The position numbers were made by a program, and so were the translations under genes. A stretch of DNA of 64,000 nt from Halostagnicola kamekurae (GTDB lineage Archaea; Halobacteriota; Halobacteria; Halobacteriales; Natrialbaceae). The stretch lies in assembly GCF_900116205.1 (NCBI RefSeq), contig NZ_FOZS01000001.1:930001-994000 (forward strand), read 5' to 3'. This document shows positions 9,117-17,838 of this stretch, in pieces; position 1 is the stretch's first letter; each line of letters begins with the position of its first letter. A model generated the notes under the pieces. It saw nothing but the letters and a program-made list of their open reading frames with translations, was not told where the DNA came from and did not search any database.

Positions 9117-9196
9117 GGGATCTGCGCTACACACCGACGACTGAGGCTGGGACTGCACGCAGCGACCTGAAGTCCAGCGCTGTACCAACCGACTGA
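9087..9196 (+). repeat. Four degenerate 26-28 bp tandem units over the purF 3' end
   Basis: Units start at 9087, 9115, 9143 and 9169. Each has the pattern GAG..., a CTGCACGC-like middle, then GAC.TGA at its end. The first unit encodes the last PurF residues (EGSALHADD, stop). The second would encode the near-identical EGSALHTDD, stop, if read in its own frame. The tail of purF has therefore been tandemly duplicated past the stop codon and is decaying. Confidence 0.7.
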
Positions 9197-9289
9197 TCGC
9201 GCCGACGGCCCCTCGAGTGACCCAATTTTGCGATGGCGCGTCGATCGTCTCGGGAAACGATTATCCCACTGCCACCGCCTGTAGGTACC

Positions 9290-10567
9290 ATGGAACGTTA
9301 CGACCTCGTCTATCGACTCTACGACGAGTACGACACGAAGACGCTCCGGGAGTACCAGGAGTTCGTGGACGTGTTTCCGGCGATCGATTCGAGGGCCGCC
9401 CTCGAGCACTGGCAGGAAGCGAACACGGTCCTTGAGGAGCGAAAGGACGAGATACGCAGCGATTTCGCCGCGGGCGAGACCTTCGCCGAGACCGCCGCGC
9501 GGGCGACTCGAGAGCAGGCGTTTACCGCCCTTGATCTGAACGCGAAGTACGACCGGGCCGTAAACGTGCTCGTCCTCGACGTCGACGAGACGCTTCGATC
9601 CGCGGGTGGAACGGACAACGAGATTCCGCGGGACACCCTGCACATGCTCACGGAGTTTCACGAGGCGGGGATTCCGATCGTCATCTGTACCGGCCAGACC
9701 TTGGAGAACGTCAAGGGCTTTGCAATCCAGGGGCTCGGCAGCGAAATCGTCCACTCGGGCGACCTCTCGATCGTCTATGAGGCGGGGACGGGCGTCTTCA
9801 CGCCGGGCCACGGCGCGAACACGAAGCAGTTGCTCTACGAGGACCTAGACGAGGAGATCCGCACGGTGTTCGACGACGTGCGAAGTCGGGTGCTCCCGGA
9901 GGCCCCGGCCGATCTCCGGCGGGGCTGTCACCTGCAGGGCAACGAGTTCAACGTCACGATGAAGCCCAACTACGAAACCGGGACGTCGCAGGCGCGCGCG
10001 GTCATCGACGAGGCGCTGGTCTACCTGATCGACCTGCTCGCCGACGCCGTCGGCTCGGCGCTCGAGGTCGGCGATGGCGACGGACGTGGTACCCGTACCA
10101 TCGAGGGCAACACGGTCAACGAGTGGACGCGGGCGTTTTACGCCGATCAGGACCCTGAGATCCGCGCAGTCCTCGAGAGCGAACAGGCCTATCCGGACCT
10201 CGACGCTGGTTCGATCCCGTCCGTGCTCGCCGAGACGCTCGAGCGAATCGACGTGGCCTACTACGAGGCCGACGCGGCGGAGATCGGCAGCCTCGAGTTG
10301 AACAAGGTCGTCGGCGTCGAGCGGGCGCTCGAGGTGCTGGGGGTCGACGACCCCTTCGCGCTGGTCATGGGCGACTCCAAGAGCGACCTGCGGGTGATGA
10401 AGTGGGTCGACGACAACGACGCCGGCATCGCGGCGGCTCCTGAACACGCCTCGCAGGACACGCTCGATCACGTGCTTCGGACGGACGACCTCGTCTTCGA
10501 TCAGGGAAAGAGCGTCGACGTGTTACGGACGGTCTACGCGCTCAATCTGCTCGCGCGACTCGAGTGA
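9290..10567 (+). CDS. HAD-superfamily phosphatase
   Basis: The protein is 425 residues. An N-terminal mostly helical segment (about 1-95) precedes a HAD fold. Motif I is LVLDVDETLRS (about residue 105), with the two Asp residues needed for catalysis. Motif II is IVICTGQT and motif IV is VMGDSKSDLRVM (about 375). A large cap is inserted between them. The substrate cannot be read from sequence; haloarchaeal relatives are annotated only as HAD hydrolases or sugar phosphatases. I chose the ATG at 9290 because the product then begins MERYDLVYRLYDEYD. The upstream extension from 9233 is low in charge and unlike the rest. Confidence 0.8.
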   Translation: MERYDLVYRLYDEYDTKTLREYQEFVDVFPAIDSRAALEHWQEANTVLEERKDEIRSDFAAGETFAETAARATREQAFTALDLNAKYDRAVNVLVLDVDETLRSAGGTDNEIPRDTLHMLTEFHEAGIPIVICTGQTLENVKGFAIQGLGSEIVHSGDLSIVYEAGTGVFTPGHGANTKQLLYEDLDEEIRTVFDDVRSRVLPEAPADLRRGCHLQGNEFNVTMKPNYETGTSQARAVIDEALVYLIDLLADAVGSALEVGDGDGRGTRTIEGNTVNEWTRAFYADQDPEIRAVLESEQAYPDLDAGSIPSVLAETLERIDVAYYEADAAEIGSLELNKVVGVERALEVLGVDDPFALVMGDSKSDLRVMKWVDDNDAGIAAAPEHASQDTLDHVLRTDDLVFDQGKSVDVLRTVYALNLLARLE

Positions 10568-11634
10568 GCGGGCGGCGAACCCGCCTCGAGTGTCGCCCCG
10601 CCCTCGGTAGGCCGGTTGCTACGAGTTCGATCGAAGCCCGGACGGGAGCGGGACCCCGTCCTGGGTTGAGAGACATGAGCATCCTCGACACGGGGGCGAA
10701 GCCGCCTCGAGGATCCGGGCACGGACACGCAATCGTACGGTCAGTACGTGATGAGCACTGGGTACGCACCCGACGGGGTGTGTTCCCCGCAAAGGCGTCG
10801 ATGTGAGGCAGGTGTTTTGTTATGAACAACCTGCCTGAGAGTAGCGTATCGAAACTCGTTCGGTCCGATCTCGCCGGTCGATGTACCCTCCGACTACGCG
10901 GATAGTGAACACGTCCCGCGTCGGCCGATAGACCGCGATTTCGTTCGGTGGTGCGTGCCTACGTCCGGAACGATGTTGGCATCGCGAACGGACGGGTGGC
11001 GGCATCGAGAACGGATGGGTATCGGCAGCCGAACGGACGGCTATCGGAATCGAGAACGGACGGGCGTCGCAGCCGGAACGAAAGGCTTGCGCTCTGGCGC
11101 GGCCGATTCACGGAATAGATGGTGCGGCGACCAACGCAGGGCGTGTCGATCCACGCGGATGGCGCGTCGACCGGTCGTCACGCCGGTCGCTCGCCCGCCG
11201 GTGACGCGGTTAGGTGACGGCGACGCTCGAGGACGAACGCCGACGGACGACGACCCGATTCGGTGTTCGGTTCACTTTCGAGAACTGTTTCGTTCAGGAA
11301 AGCAACGACGTCGGTTCGGCGCAGCATCGAAACGATCCGGTTTTTCGACGAGCCTCCGGACCGCGGTCACGGTTCCGGCCGGCTATCGGTTTCGACGGGA
11401 GATAGCGCGCGTTACTCCGCCGGTTGGACTGCGTTCGACGGGACAGAACCGCGGCGCACGCATGCGGTATAGACCGCTTACCCGGTCGCTAACGACCGTT
11501 GTGACGGGCCGCACAATCGCTCGCTGCGTGGGAGATAACCGCTCGAGATCCGGCCCCGTTAATCCGCTCATAGAAATCGCCTACTTTCGGTTACAAGCCG
11601 GATAACTACAACCTATCCCGGCCGAGAGGTCGGT
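10568..11634. other. Gene-free ~1.07 kb region with hairpins and a tandem repeat
   Basis: No convincing coding frame is present. Frames that stay open are Arg/Pro-rich by-products of high GC. Structure is concentrated in three places. Inverted arms ATCCTCGA (10681-10688) and TCGAGGAT (10707-10714) enclose an inner GGC-GAA-GCC. A stem ACGCACCC/GGGTGTGT (10764-10782) follows. Arms AGGCAGGT (10806-10813) and ACCTGCCT (10829-10836) enclose an AT-rich loop. A 22-23 bp tandem repeat follows at 10958-11092. The features that mark RNase P or SRP RNA were not seen. Confidence 0.5.
10958..11092 (+). repeat. Six degenerate 22-23 bp tandem units
   Basis: Units begin near 10958, 10981, 11004, 11027, 11049 and 11071. 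The consensus resembles ATCGAGAACGGACGGGTATC followed by GGC. Copies differ at several positions but the period is regular. It is non-coding and lies about 400 bp after the HAD gene. Confidence 0.7.
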
Positions 11635-11850
11635 ATGATCACCTGTACGAACTGCGAGACCGCCCAGTTTCTCCAGATCACGCAGAGTCGGGTGTACTTC
11701 GAAGACGGCGAGATGATCAACGAAATTACCGAACACTACGAATGTACGCTCTGCGAATCGACGGGACAGTACATTTACGACGAGGACCACGACGAAGCGA
11801 GCGTCACCGGCGACGTCGAACTCACCAGAGAACGGCCGAAATACGCGTGA
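11635..11850 (+). CDS. Small zinc-ribbon protein
   Basis: This 71-residue acidic protein has two CxxC pairs: CTNC at residues 4-7 and CTLC near residue 40. They are spaced like a zinc ribbon, with an aromatic beta strand between them. Such single-domain proteins are common in haloarchaea, and their partners are mostly unknown. A TATA-like GGATAACTAC at about 11602-11611 lies 28 nt before the ATG. The gene is convergent with gvpM, the last gene of the minus-strand gas-vesicle operon, and ends 73 bp from it. I see nothing linking it to gas vesicles. Confidence 0.8.
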   Translation: MITCTNCETAQFLQITQSRVYFEDGEMINEITEHYECTLCESTGQYIYDEDHDEASVTGDVELTRERPKYA

Positions 11851-11923
11851 GAATTCGCGTTGAGGTCGGCTTGCCTCGCCCGGAGTCGAGTTCGGTTCGT
11901 ATCGTTCGGTGATCCCCCGCCTG

Positions 11924-12277
11924 TCATCGTTTTTCGTTTCGTTCGTCCGATTCTGACGATGCGTTTCGGTCGTTCGCGCCCGGCGTTGTATCCGTTCTCG
12001 GCGTCGTATTCGTCTCGTTCGATCCAGCGGAGACGCGGTTTCTCGAGTCGCCGTACTGTCGGCGGGTGAGCGCCGAGCGACGGCGCTCCGCGTCCCACTT
12101 CTCGAAGAGTCCGTACTCGGTCATCGTGTCCATCCCAGCGAGGACGGCCGTGAGTTTGAGCCCGACGAGGGGAATGTCGGCGACCGAAACGATCACGTCG
12201 ACACGGAGGACGACCCCGTCGCGCAAGATCACGTCGAGGAGGTCGACCAGCACCTCGTCGTCCTTTCTGGGCATCAT
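11924..12277 (-). CDS. gvpM: Gas vesicle protein GvpM
   Basis: GvpM is a GvpA-family minor structural protein that interacts with GvpL and the nucleating proteins during assembly. The 117-residue product carries the GvpA-like core over residues 5-65 (VDLLDVILRDGVVLRVDVIVSV, in part). A long hydrophilic Thr/Asn/Ser-rich tail follows, making it longer than typical GvpM (about 84). Its ATG overlaps the gvpL stop as TGATG, so translation is probably coupled. It is the last gene of the FGHIJKLM operon. Confidence 0.9.
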   Translation of the reverse strand: MMPRKDDEVLVDLLDVILRDGVVLRVDVIVSVADIPLVGLKLTAVLAGMDTMTEYGLFEKWDAERRRSALTRRQYGDSRNRVSAGSNETNTTPRTDTTPGANDRNASSESDERNEKR

Positions 12278-13254
12278 CAGTCGGTCCCACCCAGTTCGGG
12301 GGCGAAGGTGTACGGCGGCCACGGGCCGGTGAACGTGACCGCGAAGCCGGGGTTCTCCGCGACGTCGTCGAGGACCGATCCAACGGCGGATTCGTCGTCC
12401 TCGTGGGCCAGCACGGTGAACCGACACAGCGTCTCGCCGTCCTCGATTCCCGCGGGTTTCGTCGAACCCGTCGCGCCGTCCTCGAGCGTCGCGCTGGGGG
12501 ATCGCTCGAGCGCGTGCACTTCGCGGGCACGTTCGTCGAGCCGATCCCGGAGGTCTGCTTCGACGGTCTCCCGACGGGTCGCTCGCAACTGGCCGAGGCG
12601 CTGTTCGTACTGTTTTTCGAGCAAGTGCGCGGTTCCCGAACTCGAGTCGTCGATCCGATCGCGGAGGTCGGCGAGTCGCTCGTCCGTCTCGAGGAGGTGT
12701 CGTTCGTCGACGGGATCCGTCTCGACGACCTCGATGCGGTACTCCCAGTGGCCGGCCAGTTCCCGGAGCGTTCGCTCGAGCGTGTCGTACTCGGTCCGAA
12801 GCCACTCTCGAAGCCCCTCGTCGCCGGTTCTGACGATCGTATCGAACTGGAACGGCACCGGCGTGCCGAAGGTCTCACCCGCGCTATCGACGACGGTCTG
12901 GTGGCGGACGAGCCACCGTTTTATCTGGGCGATGTCGCCCGAATCGTAGATGTCGTCGCACGCGTGACAGACGACGCCGACGTCGTCGACGGCGAGCACC
13001 GTGACGGGTTCGCCGTCGATACCGCCGTTCTCGAGGGAGAGCCGATCCCCGTCGCCCGGAACGCCGTCGCCGTCGACGCGAACCGCACAGTAGAGGTAGC
13101 GGCCGTCCTCGATATCTGGCGGTGTTTCCTTCGCGTCCGCGGCGTCCATTGGTGTGTCGCCTTCGTTTGCGGCATGCGGCGACGCGTCCCGTTCGCCGGC
13201 AGTGGATCGCGGCTCTCGAGGGTCGAGGCCCGATTCCGCTCGGTCGCGACTCAT
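12277..13254 (-). CDS. gvpL: Gas vesicle protein GvpL
   Basis: GvpL belongs to the GvpL/GvpF family, and in Haloferax studies it acts as a hub contacting many other accessory Gvp proteins. The 325-residue protein has an acidic, poorly conserved N-terminus (1-50). The ferredoxin-like first domain starts at [10 protein letters not shown], a long helical segment spans about 170-250, and the C-terminal domain ends [15 protein letters not shown], the family signature. Its start overlaps the gvpK stop by 4 nt (ATGA). Confidence 0.93.
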   Translation of the reverse strand: MSRDRAESGLDPREPRSTAGERDASPHAANEGDTPMDAADAKETPPDIEDGRYLYCAVRVDGDGVPGDGDRLSLENGGIDGEPVTVLAVDDVGVVCHACDDIYDSGDIAQIKRWLVRHQTVVDSAGETFGTPVPFQFDTIVRTGDEGLREWLRTEYDTLERTLRELAGHWEYRIEVVETDPVDERHLLETDERLADLRDRIDDSSSGTAHLLEKQYEQRLGQLRATRRETVEADLRDRLDERAREVHALERSPSATLEDGATGSTKPAGIEDGETLCRFTVLAHEDDESAVGSVLDDVAENPGFAVTFTGPWPPYTFAPELGGTD

Positions 13255-13595
13255 CGGTTCTCACCGCCGAATACGGAGTAGCCGGGTCGTCGATAGTCCT
13301 CGTGCTCGCCCGATAACTGCTCGATGGCGTCGCGGACCAACCCGTCGAGGTCGCCACGGAGGTCGTCGACGTCGTCGTCGATCCCCTCGTCGGCTTTCAA
13401 CGACTCGAGTTCGGCCTCGATCGTCGCGAGCTGTTCTCCCAGCCGCTCGATCTCGTCCTCTCGCAGGTCCCCGGACTCCATTCGGCGGATGGCCTCCCGC
13501 TCGAGCGCGTCAACGAGCAGTTCGACGACGGTGACCACGAGCGTCATGAGGCCGTCTCTCGCGTTCTCGCCGTCGCCGACATCGATGGTCGTCAT
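13251..13595 (-). CDS. gvpK: Gas vesicle protein GvpK
   Basis: GvpK is a small, mostly helical accessory protein essential for vesicle formation. The 114-residue product has the conserved [20 protein letters not shown] helix (about residues 16-35), followed by RRMESGDL and a second amphipathic helix. It overlaps gvpJ upstream and gvpL downstream by 4 nt each (ATGA junctions), so J-K-L-M look translationally coupled. Confidence 0.94.
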   Translation of the reverse strand: MTTIDVGDGENARDGLMTLVVTVVELLVDALEREAIRRMESGDLREDEIERLGEQLATIEAELESLKADEGIDDDVDDLRGDLDGLVRDAIEQLSGEHEDYRRPGYSVFGGENR

Positions 13596-14101
13596 TCGGC
13601 ACCTGCCTCCGTCACCGCCTCGATCTCTCCGTCGTCCGCGTCGCCGTCGTCATCGGTCGAGTCTGCCATCTCGGTATCGTCATCAGCCGGGCCTGCCGCC
13701 TCGGTGTCGCCATCAGCCGGAGCCGTCTCGTTTCCCCCAGCGTCGGCCCGGTCGTCCGAATCGCCGCCGTCGTCCTCGGGACTCGGCGAGACGTTCACGC
13801 CTCGAGTCGGGTCGATCGCCGGATTGGGACGATCCGTTTCGGCCAGTTCGGGATCGTCGACGGCCTCGGCGACTCGTTGCATGTCGGTCCCCTCGGGGAA
13901 CTCGAGGCCGTACTTCGCCGCCGTCTCGAACGAGGCGATCGCGGCTCGAAGCTGAATGCCAAGAAGCTGCGTGTCGCCGATCGAGACCGCGATGTCGGCG
14001 TTGATGACGATCCCCTTGTCGAGGAGCAGTTCGACGACCTCCGCGAGGTCGGTCTGCTGTCGACTCGGCTGGAAGTCATCGACCACGCCGATCACCTCCA
14101 C
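13592..14101 (-). CDS. gvpJ: Gas vesicle protein GvpJ
   Basis: GvpJ is a GvpA homologue needed for assembly. The 169-residue product has the GvpA-like core at about residues 15-70 ([37 protein letters not shown]). An acidic Asp/Ala/Thr-rich tail of about 90 residues follows, richer and longer than usual. The start given is a GTG at 14101; GTGs at 14095 and 14086 are equally possible because the conserved part starts later. A 96-nt gap separates it from the gene upstream. Confidence 0.9.
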   Translation of the reverse strand: MEVIGVVDDFQPSRQQTDLAEVVELLLDKGIVINADIAVSIGDTQLLGIQLRAAIASFETAAKYGLEFPEGTDMQRVAEAVDDPELAETDRPNPAIDPTRGVNVSPSPEDDGGDSDDRADAGGNETAPADGDTEAAGPADDDTEMADSTDDDGDADDGEIEAVTEAGAE

Positions 14102-14197
14102 ACGCGGTCGTTCGAACGACCAGCGGGTGTTCGTAGTCGATTCGGGCTGACTTGTCGACCGTCGGACGTCGTGATTTAGCTAGCATTGCGTTCACCG

Positions 14198-15175
14198 TTA
14201 GTCATCGTCGTACCCCCGCCGCTTTCGCTCGAGTTCGAATCGGCGTCCGTAGATCTGATCTCGAGCCGGCGCCGTCGAGTACTTCACCGCGCGCGGCACC
14301 GTCGAGTATCGAGCGCCGCCGCCGAGGTCGCGCCGATCGGTCGGAATCGTCGAGACGGCGGTCGGGTTTCTGGAACTGGTGCTCGTATCCTGTCGGCGCA
14401 TCTTCTCGCGGTTCAGTTCGTAGAGCGTCTCGAATTTGCCGTGGGTCTTCAACAGCGCGTCCCGGAACTCGTCGATCCCCGCCATCGCCTGCTGCTGGAT
14501 GAACGCCTGGTAGGCCTCGGGGTTTTCGTCGACGCTGATCGATCCCAGCGCGTCCGTCGGATCGACGCCCTCGAGATGGTCGCCCACATCTTCGAGGAGT
14601 TCGTCTCCGCCGCCGAGCGGTCCGTCGCCGTCCTCATCCCCGCCGAGAACTCCATCGTCGCCGACGAGACCGCCGCTATCGTCGTCGGCGACAGCGGATG
14701 CGGCCGTCGATGCCAGTCCGCCGTCTTCGTCGTTCGCGAGGTCCCCGACCGCTTCCTCGAGGTCCTGTGTTTCCTCCCAGATCGCGGTCAGATCGGTCGC
14801 GTTCCAGGCGTTCAGTAGATCGACCGCGCTGACTACCTGACCGAAGTCGACGACGTCACCGACGCCGCTCTCGTCAGCGTCGCTCAGCGCTGCAGGCACC
14901 TCGCTCGCGTCGATCGCCTCGAGCAGTTCGTCGCCGTCGACCGCTTCCGGCAGCTGTTCGAGGTCGAGCGCGTCGAACAGTTCCTCGAGTTCCGTCGCGA
15001 CCGCCACGAGCGCGTCGACGTCGCCGAGGAGGGCTTCGAGCGTCTCGTCGTCGACATCCTCGAGCGATTCGACGAGGTCGAGTTCCGTCCGAAGCGACTC
15101 GAGTCGTTCCAGCGCGTTCTCGAAAACGGCTCCAGTATCGGTTTCGGTCGAACCCTCAGTCACGTCGATCACCAC
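14198..15175 (-). CDS. Protein in the gvpI position, unusually large
   Basis: By order (F-G-H-this-J-K-L-M) it occupies the gvpI slot, but GvpI is normally a basic protein of about 140 residues and this one has 325. The N-terminal 200 residues are acidic and helical, with repeated LEDVDDETLEALL-like segments and a Gly/Asp-rich stretch (about 165-195). The C-terminal 100 residues switch to basic, Ser/Thr/Tyr/Arg-rich (DLGGGARYSTVPRAVKYS and QIYGRRFELERKRRG), which is the part resembling GvpI. The start given is a GTG at 15175, overlapping gvpH by 20 bp. Identity as GvpI is an inference from position and tail. Confidence 0.6.
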   Translation of the reverse strand: MVIDVTEGSTETDTGAVFENALERLESLRTELDLVESLEDVDDETLEALLGDVDALVAVATELEELFDALDLEQLPEAVDGDELLEAIDASEVPAALSDADESGVGDVVDFGQVVSAVDLLNAWNATDLTAIWEETQDLEEAVGDLANDEDGGLASTAASAVADDDSGGLVGDDGVLGGDEDGDGPLGGGDELLEDVGDHLEGVDPTDALGSISVDENPEAYQAFIQQQAMAGIDEFRDALLKTHGKFETLYELNREKMRRQDTSTSSRNPTAVSTIPTDRRDLGGGARYSTVPRAVKYSTAPARDQIYGRRFELERKRRGYDDD

Positions 15176-15905
15176 CCGAACCTGGGTCGTCGGATCTCGC
15201 GTCCGCCTCCCCGTCAGCGGGACCGCTCGAGACGGTCACGGTCAGAACTCCGTTTTTGATTCGCGCGTCCGTTTCCACAGACGACGGCTCCCACGGCACG
15301 TCGACGCGCTCGAGTTCCCTGTCGCCGACGCCGACGACGAGCGCGGTGTCGTCGCCGCTCCCGCTGAATCCGACCGTTACCGTCTCGGGGTCCGCGCCGG
15401 AAATGTCGGCGGCGAGCACCAGCTCGTCGTCGAACCGTCGGACCGAGACGTGATGTGGCGGGGGCGACGGGCGACGCCGACGCGTTCGGGAGGATCGAGA
15501 CCCGGGATCGCGCCCGCCGGGAGGCTCTCGAAACCCGTCGGGCGAGCGAACCGGTGGCCGTCCGTCCGCGGACCCTGGCGACTCGAGTCCCGAATCGATC
15601 GAGACGTCGTACTCGAAGCCGAACCGGCCGCCGCGCCGATCGGATGTGGACCCGCTCGCGGACCGATCTAGCGCGTCGAGAAGCCCGAGGAGACTCGAGA
15701 GCCAGTGGTCGTCGTCCCCCGACTGATCGCGCCGGTCGTCGGATTCCCCCGACCGATCTCCGCCCGACGCACCCGGTCGGTTTCTATTCTTCTCGTCTCG
15801 TCGGTTTTCATCCGGCGCGTCCGGTCGGTTTCCATCGGGCCCGTCCCGTCGGTTCTCATCCGGTTCGTCCGATCGGTCGTCGTCAGGTGGCGGTTCATCG
15901 GTCAC
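15156..15905 (-). CDS. gvpH: Gas vesicle protein GvpH (Hsp20-like)
   Basis: GvpH is dispensable for vesicle formation in Haloferax and carries an alpha-crystallin/Hsp20-like domain. Here the domain spans about residues 155-230 (HHVSVRRFDDELVLAADISG through KNGVLTVTVS). The N-terminal half is an extreme Asp/Arg/Asn-rich repeat region (DEPDENRRDGPDGNRPDAPD in part) built from roughly 8-residue units, followed by a short helix HWLSSLLGLLDALD. The start is a GTG at 15905 sharing its G with the gvpG stop (TAGTG). Confidence 0.85.
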   Translation of the reverse strand: MTDEPPPDDDRSDEPDENRRDGPDGNRPDAPDENRRDEKNRNRPGASGGDRSGESDDRRDQSGDDDHWLSSLLGLLDALDRSASGSTSDRRGGRFGFEYDVSIDSGLESPGSADGRPPVRSPDGFREPPGGRDPGSRSSRTRRRRPSPPPHHVSVRRFDDELVLAADISGADPETVTVGFSGSGDDTALVVGVGDRELERVDVPWEPSSVETDARIKNGVLTVTVSSGPADGEADARSDDPGSGGDRRD

Positions 15906-16159
15906 TATCGTTTCACCTCGACGCGTCCGCTCCGCAGGTGTTCGTGGGCTTCGCGGGCGACCTCGAGTTCGTCCTCGATCGCTTCCTTTCGGGCGCGATA
16001 CTCCGTCTCCGATCGCTCGCCGAGTTCGTACAGGAGCCGGTTCTCCTTCCGTTCGTCCTCGAGCGCCTCGATGTCGTAGAGCTCGTCGAGTGCGACGGTG
16101 TGGATCGCGTCGAGGATGTTCACGAACGGCCCGAAGAGAAGGTCGTCGAGGACGAACAC
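15905..16159 (-). CDS. gvpG: Gas vesicle protein GvpG
   Basis: This 84-residue coiled-coil accessory protein is essential for vesicle formation. The conserved N-terminus LDDLLFGPFVNILDAI is followed by a charged helical region (YDIEALEDERKENRLLYELG). It starts with GTG at 16159, 6 nt after the gvpF stop, and ends in a TAGTG junction with gvpH. Confidence 0.93.
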   Translation of the reverse strand: MFVLDDLLFGPFVNILDAIHTVALDELYDIEALEDERKENRLLYELGERSETEYRARKEAIEDELEVAREAHEHLRSGRVEVKR

Positions 16160-16165
16160 GGGAGA

Positions 16166-16795
16166 TCACCGCGCCCCGATCGTCACGTCGACGAAGCTGT
16201 AGGGGGCGAACGGGCCCGTATACTGGACGATTACGTCCTCGAGATCGGGGCTGTCCTCGAGTTCCGCGACGGCCTCGTCGAACTGTTCGCGCGCCGATTC
16301 CTCGACGAGGTACGACCGGTTGAGGACGAGCCGATCGCTGAAGTCGTCGTTCTCGACCGACTTGACGGCCAGCGGCTCGAGTGCGTCTGCGACGATCTCC
16401 TCGATCGCCTCGCGATCGACGTCGGCGTCCGCTTCGGTGACCAGCTTGAGTCCGAGTTCGATCCGACCCTCGATATCGCGGATCGCGCGTCGGAACGCCG
16501 GCCGAGCGCCTCGAATGACGTTCTTCAGCGCTCGGTTGCTCTCGAAGGCCATCCCGAACCGCATCGGGACGATCGGATGGCCGTTCGTCCGCGCCATGAT
16601 CTCGCGGAGGACCTCGTCGTGGCGTCTCGCGTCCTCGTCCGTCTCCTCCGGTTCGGTCGTGTCGATGTCCGAGACGACCGCTTCGTACCGGCGGTGCGGG
16701 ACGGTGTAGACTCGATCTGCGCCCCCCACGGCGTCGGTTTCGAACTCGAGGTTCGCGCCCGACTCGACGATGCCGTAGACGTAGCGGTTGGTCAC
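16166..16795 (-). CDS. gvpF: Gas vesicle protein GvpF
   Basis: GvpF belongs to the GvpL/GvpF family and is found at the vesicle inner surface or in nucleation complexes. The 209-residue protein starts NRYVYGIVE and ends VQYTGPFAPYSFVDVTIG, both family signatures, with a helical insert between. The start is the GTG at 16795: a GGAGG Shine-Dalgarno sits 9 nt upstream, and family alignments begin here. The frame stays open upstream, but that reading is not GvpF-like. It is the first gene of the minus-strand operon. Confidence 0.92.
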   Translation of the reverse strand: MTNRYVYGIVESGANLEFETDAVGGADRVYTVPHRRYEAVVSDIDTTEPEETDEDARRHDEVLREIMARTNGHPIVPMRFGMAFESNRALKNVIRGARPAFRRAIRDIEGRIELGLKLVTEADADVDREAIEEIVADALEPLAVKSVENDDFSDRLVLNRSYLVEESAREQFDEAVAELEDSPDLEDVIVQYTGPFAPYSFVDVTIGAR

Positions 16796-17472
16796 GCGTG
16801 ACCACCTCCTTCGACGGAGGGAAGTCTCGGGGCGAAGGGAAACGGCTTCGCAGCGAGCGGAGACGACCGCGAATCGAGCGATAGCCTCGCGAAGCGCGGG
16901 CAGGGGCGCGATCGATGCACCGCTCGAGGCGTGCATCGAACTAATCCGCTCGAGGAGGTGGGATGGGCTCGGAGTCGCCGACGGCGGTTCGGTTCGGTTA
17001 TCATGGTGTCGTCGCGTTCGCGGACTCCGGTTGAGCGTCGTGGCTGCCACCCGTCGTCAGACCGGTCGGGTCCGAATCCCCGACGGCGCTCGAGGGAGAT
17101 CCCACGGACCACAGCGGAGACGAGGAGGCTCCACGGACTATCATCAGCCCGAACACCGTGGGGTCATCAGTCGAATCAGAGCCATCAGTCGGGTCACCTT
17201 GGGGCCGCGACCGCGATTCGAACCGAACTACGCTTCCAGCCGCCGTTATACTCGTGCTTGCAGTAGCAGTTCGCAGCCGAGTGTGTCCACGTGTCGCGAA
17301 TGTGCCACGCCTCTCAGACCCCCGATAATCGGTCGGTTCGATCGGAACCGGATCGGCTCAATTTCGGAATCCACAGCTAACGCCGATGAACCGGTGGGAG
17401 ACGCTGTGTGGCGGCCAACTTGCAAACGCAACGCGAGTCGTCAAACCCGTTCCCGGTGGAAGGGCAGTCGAG
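16796..17472. promoter_or_regulatory. Divergent control region between gvpF and gvpA (~680 bp)
   Basis: No coding frame is convincing here. The region must hold the promoters of gvpFGHIJKLM (minus) and gvpAO (plus). In known haloarchaeal vac regions this spot contains gvpD/gvpE and the gvpA promoter; neither regulator gene is present. CATCAGTCG-like direct repeats occur at about 17142, 17165 and 17183. I could not assign a confident TATA box for gvpA. Confidence 0.5.
16805..16820 (-). promoter_or_regulatory. gvpF Shine-Dalgarno within a short hairpin
   Basis: On the minus strand the leader reads CCTCC GTCGAA GGAGG, then 9 nt, then the GTG start. The GGAGG is the ribosome-binding site that decides this start. 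The preceding CCTCC could pair with it in a 5-bp, 6-nt-loop hairpin and mask it. Confidence 0.5.
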
Positions 17473-17757
17473 ATGGCATCACCACAACGAAGACCGGACT
17501 CTTCGAGTCTCGCGGAGGTACTCGATCGGGTCCTCGACAAGGGCGTCGTCATCGACATCTGGGCGCGCGTTTCGGTCGTCGGGATCGAACTGCTCACCGT
17601 CGAAGCACGCGTCGTCGTCGCGTCGGTGGACACCTTCCTACACTACGCACAGGAGATCGCAAAAATTGAGAAGGCGACGACAGACGGGGAACTCGAGGAT
17701 CTCGAAGAACTCGAGATCGAACGACGCCCCGAGTCGTCGCCTCTTTCAGCCTCCTGA
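17473..17757 (+). CDS. gvpA: Gas vesicle major structural protein GvpA
   Basis: GvpA is the small hydrophobic protein whose ribs form the vesicle shell. The 94-residue protein matches the family closely through [20 protein letters not shown], then [20 protein letters not shown] and [12 protein letters not shown]. The C-terminus is about 15 residues longer than common GvpA and more acidic. The ATG at 17473 gives the typical short N-terminus ([12 protein letters not shown]). It is divergent from gvpF and followed after 81 bp by gvpO, not by gvpC or gvpN. Confidence 0.96.
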   Translation: MASPQRRPDSSSLAEVLDRVLDKGVVIDIWARVSVVGIELLTVEARVVVASVDTFLHYAQEIAKIEKATTDGELEDLEELEIERRPESSPLSAS

Positions 17758-17838
17758 TAGGTCACCAGCAGATGGCCGACAGCTGACCGAAACCGGTCGA
17801 AAACGCGAACTAGACGACTGCGGAACGAACCTGTTACA

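Noticed and set aside
7362-9188. Long upstream extension of the ctaA frame, antisense to purF
   Set aside because: The extension runs through purF in antisense and has no protein-family character; CtaA-like sequence begins at 7361.
10542-10829. 95-codon minus-strand frame in the gene-free region
   Set aside because: Pro/Arg/Ser-rich, overlaps the HAD gene end and the predicted hairpins, and has no promoter.
10568-10960. RNase P RNA or SRP 7S RNA
   Set aside because: The conserved GAGGAAAGTCC (RNase P) and GGAAGG-type loop (SRP) signatures were not found.
17207-17235. GATTCGAACC resembling a tRNA T-loop
   Set aside because: No acceptor, D-arm or anticodon stem can be built around it on either strand.
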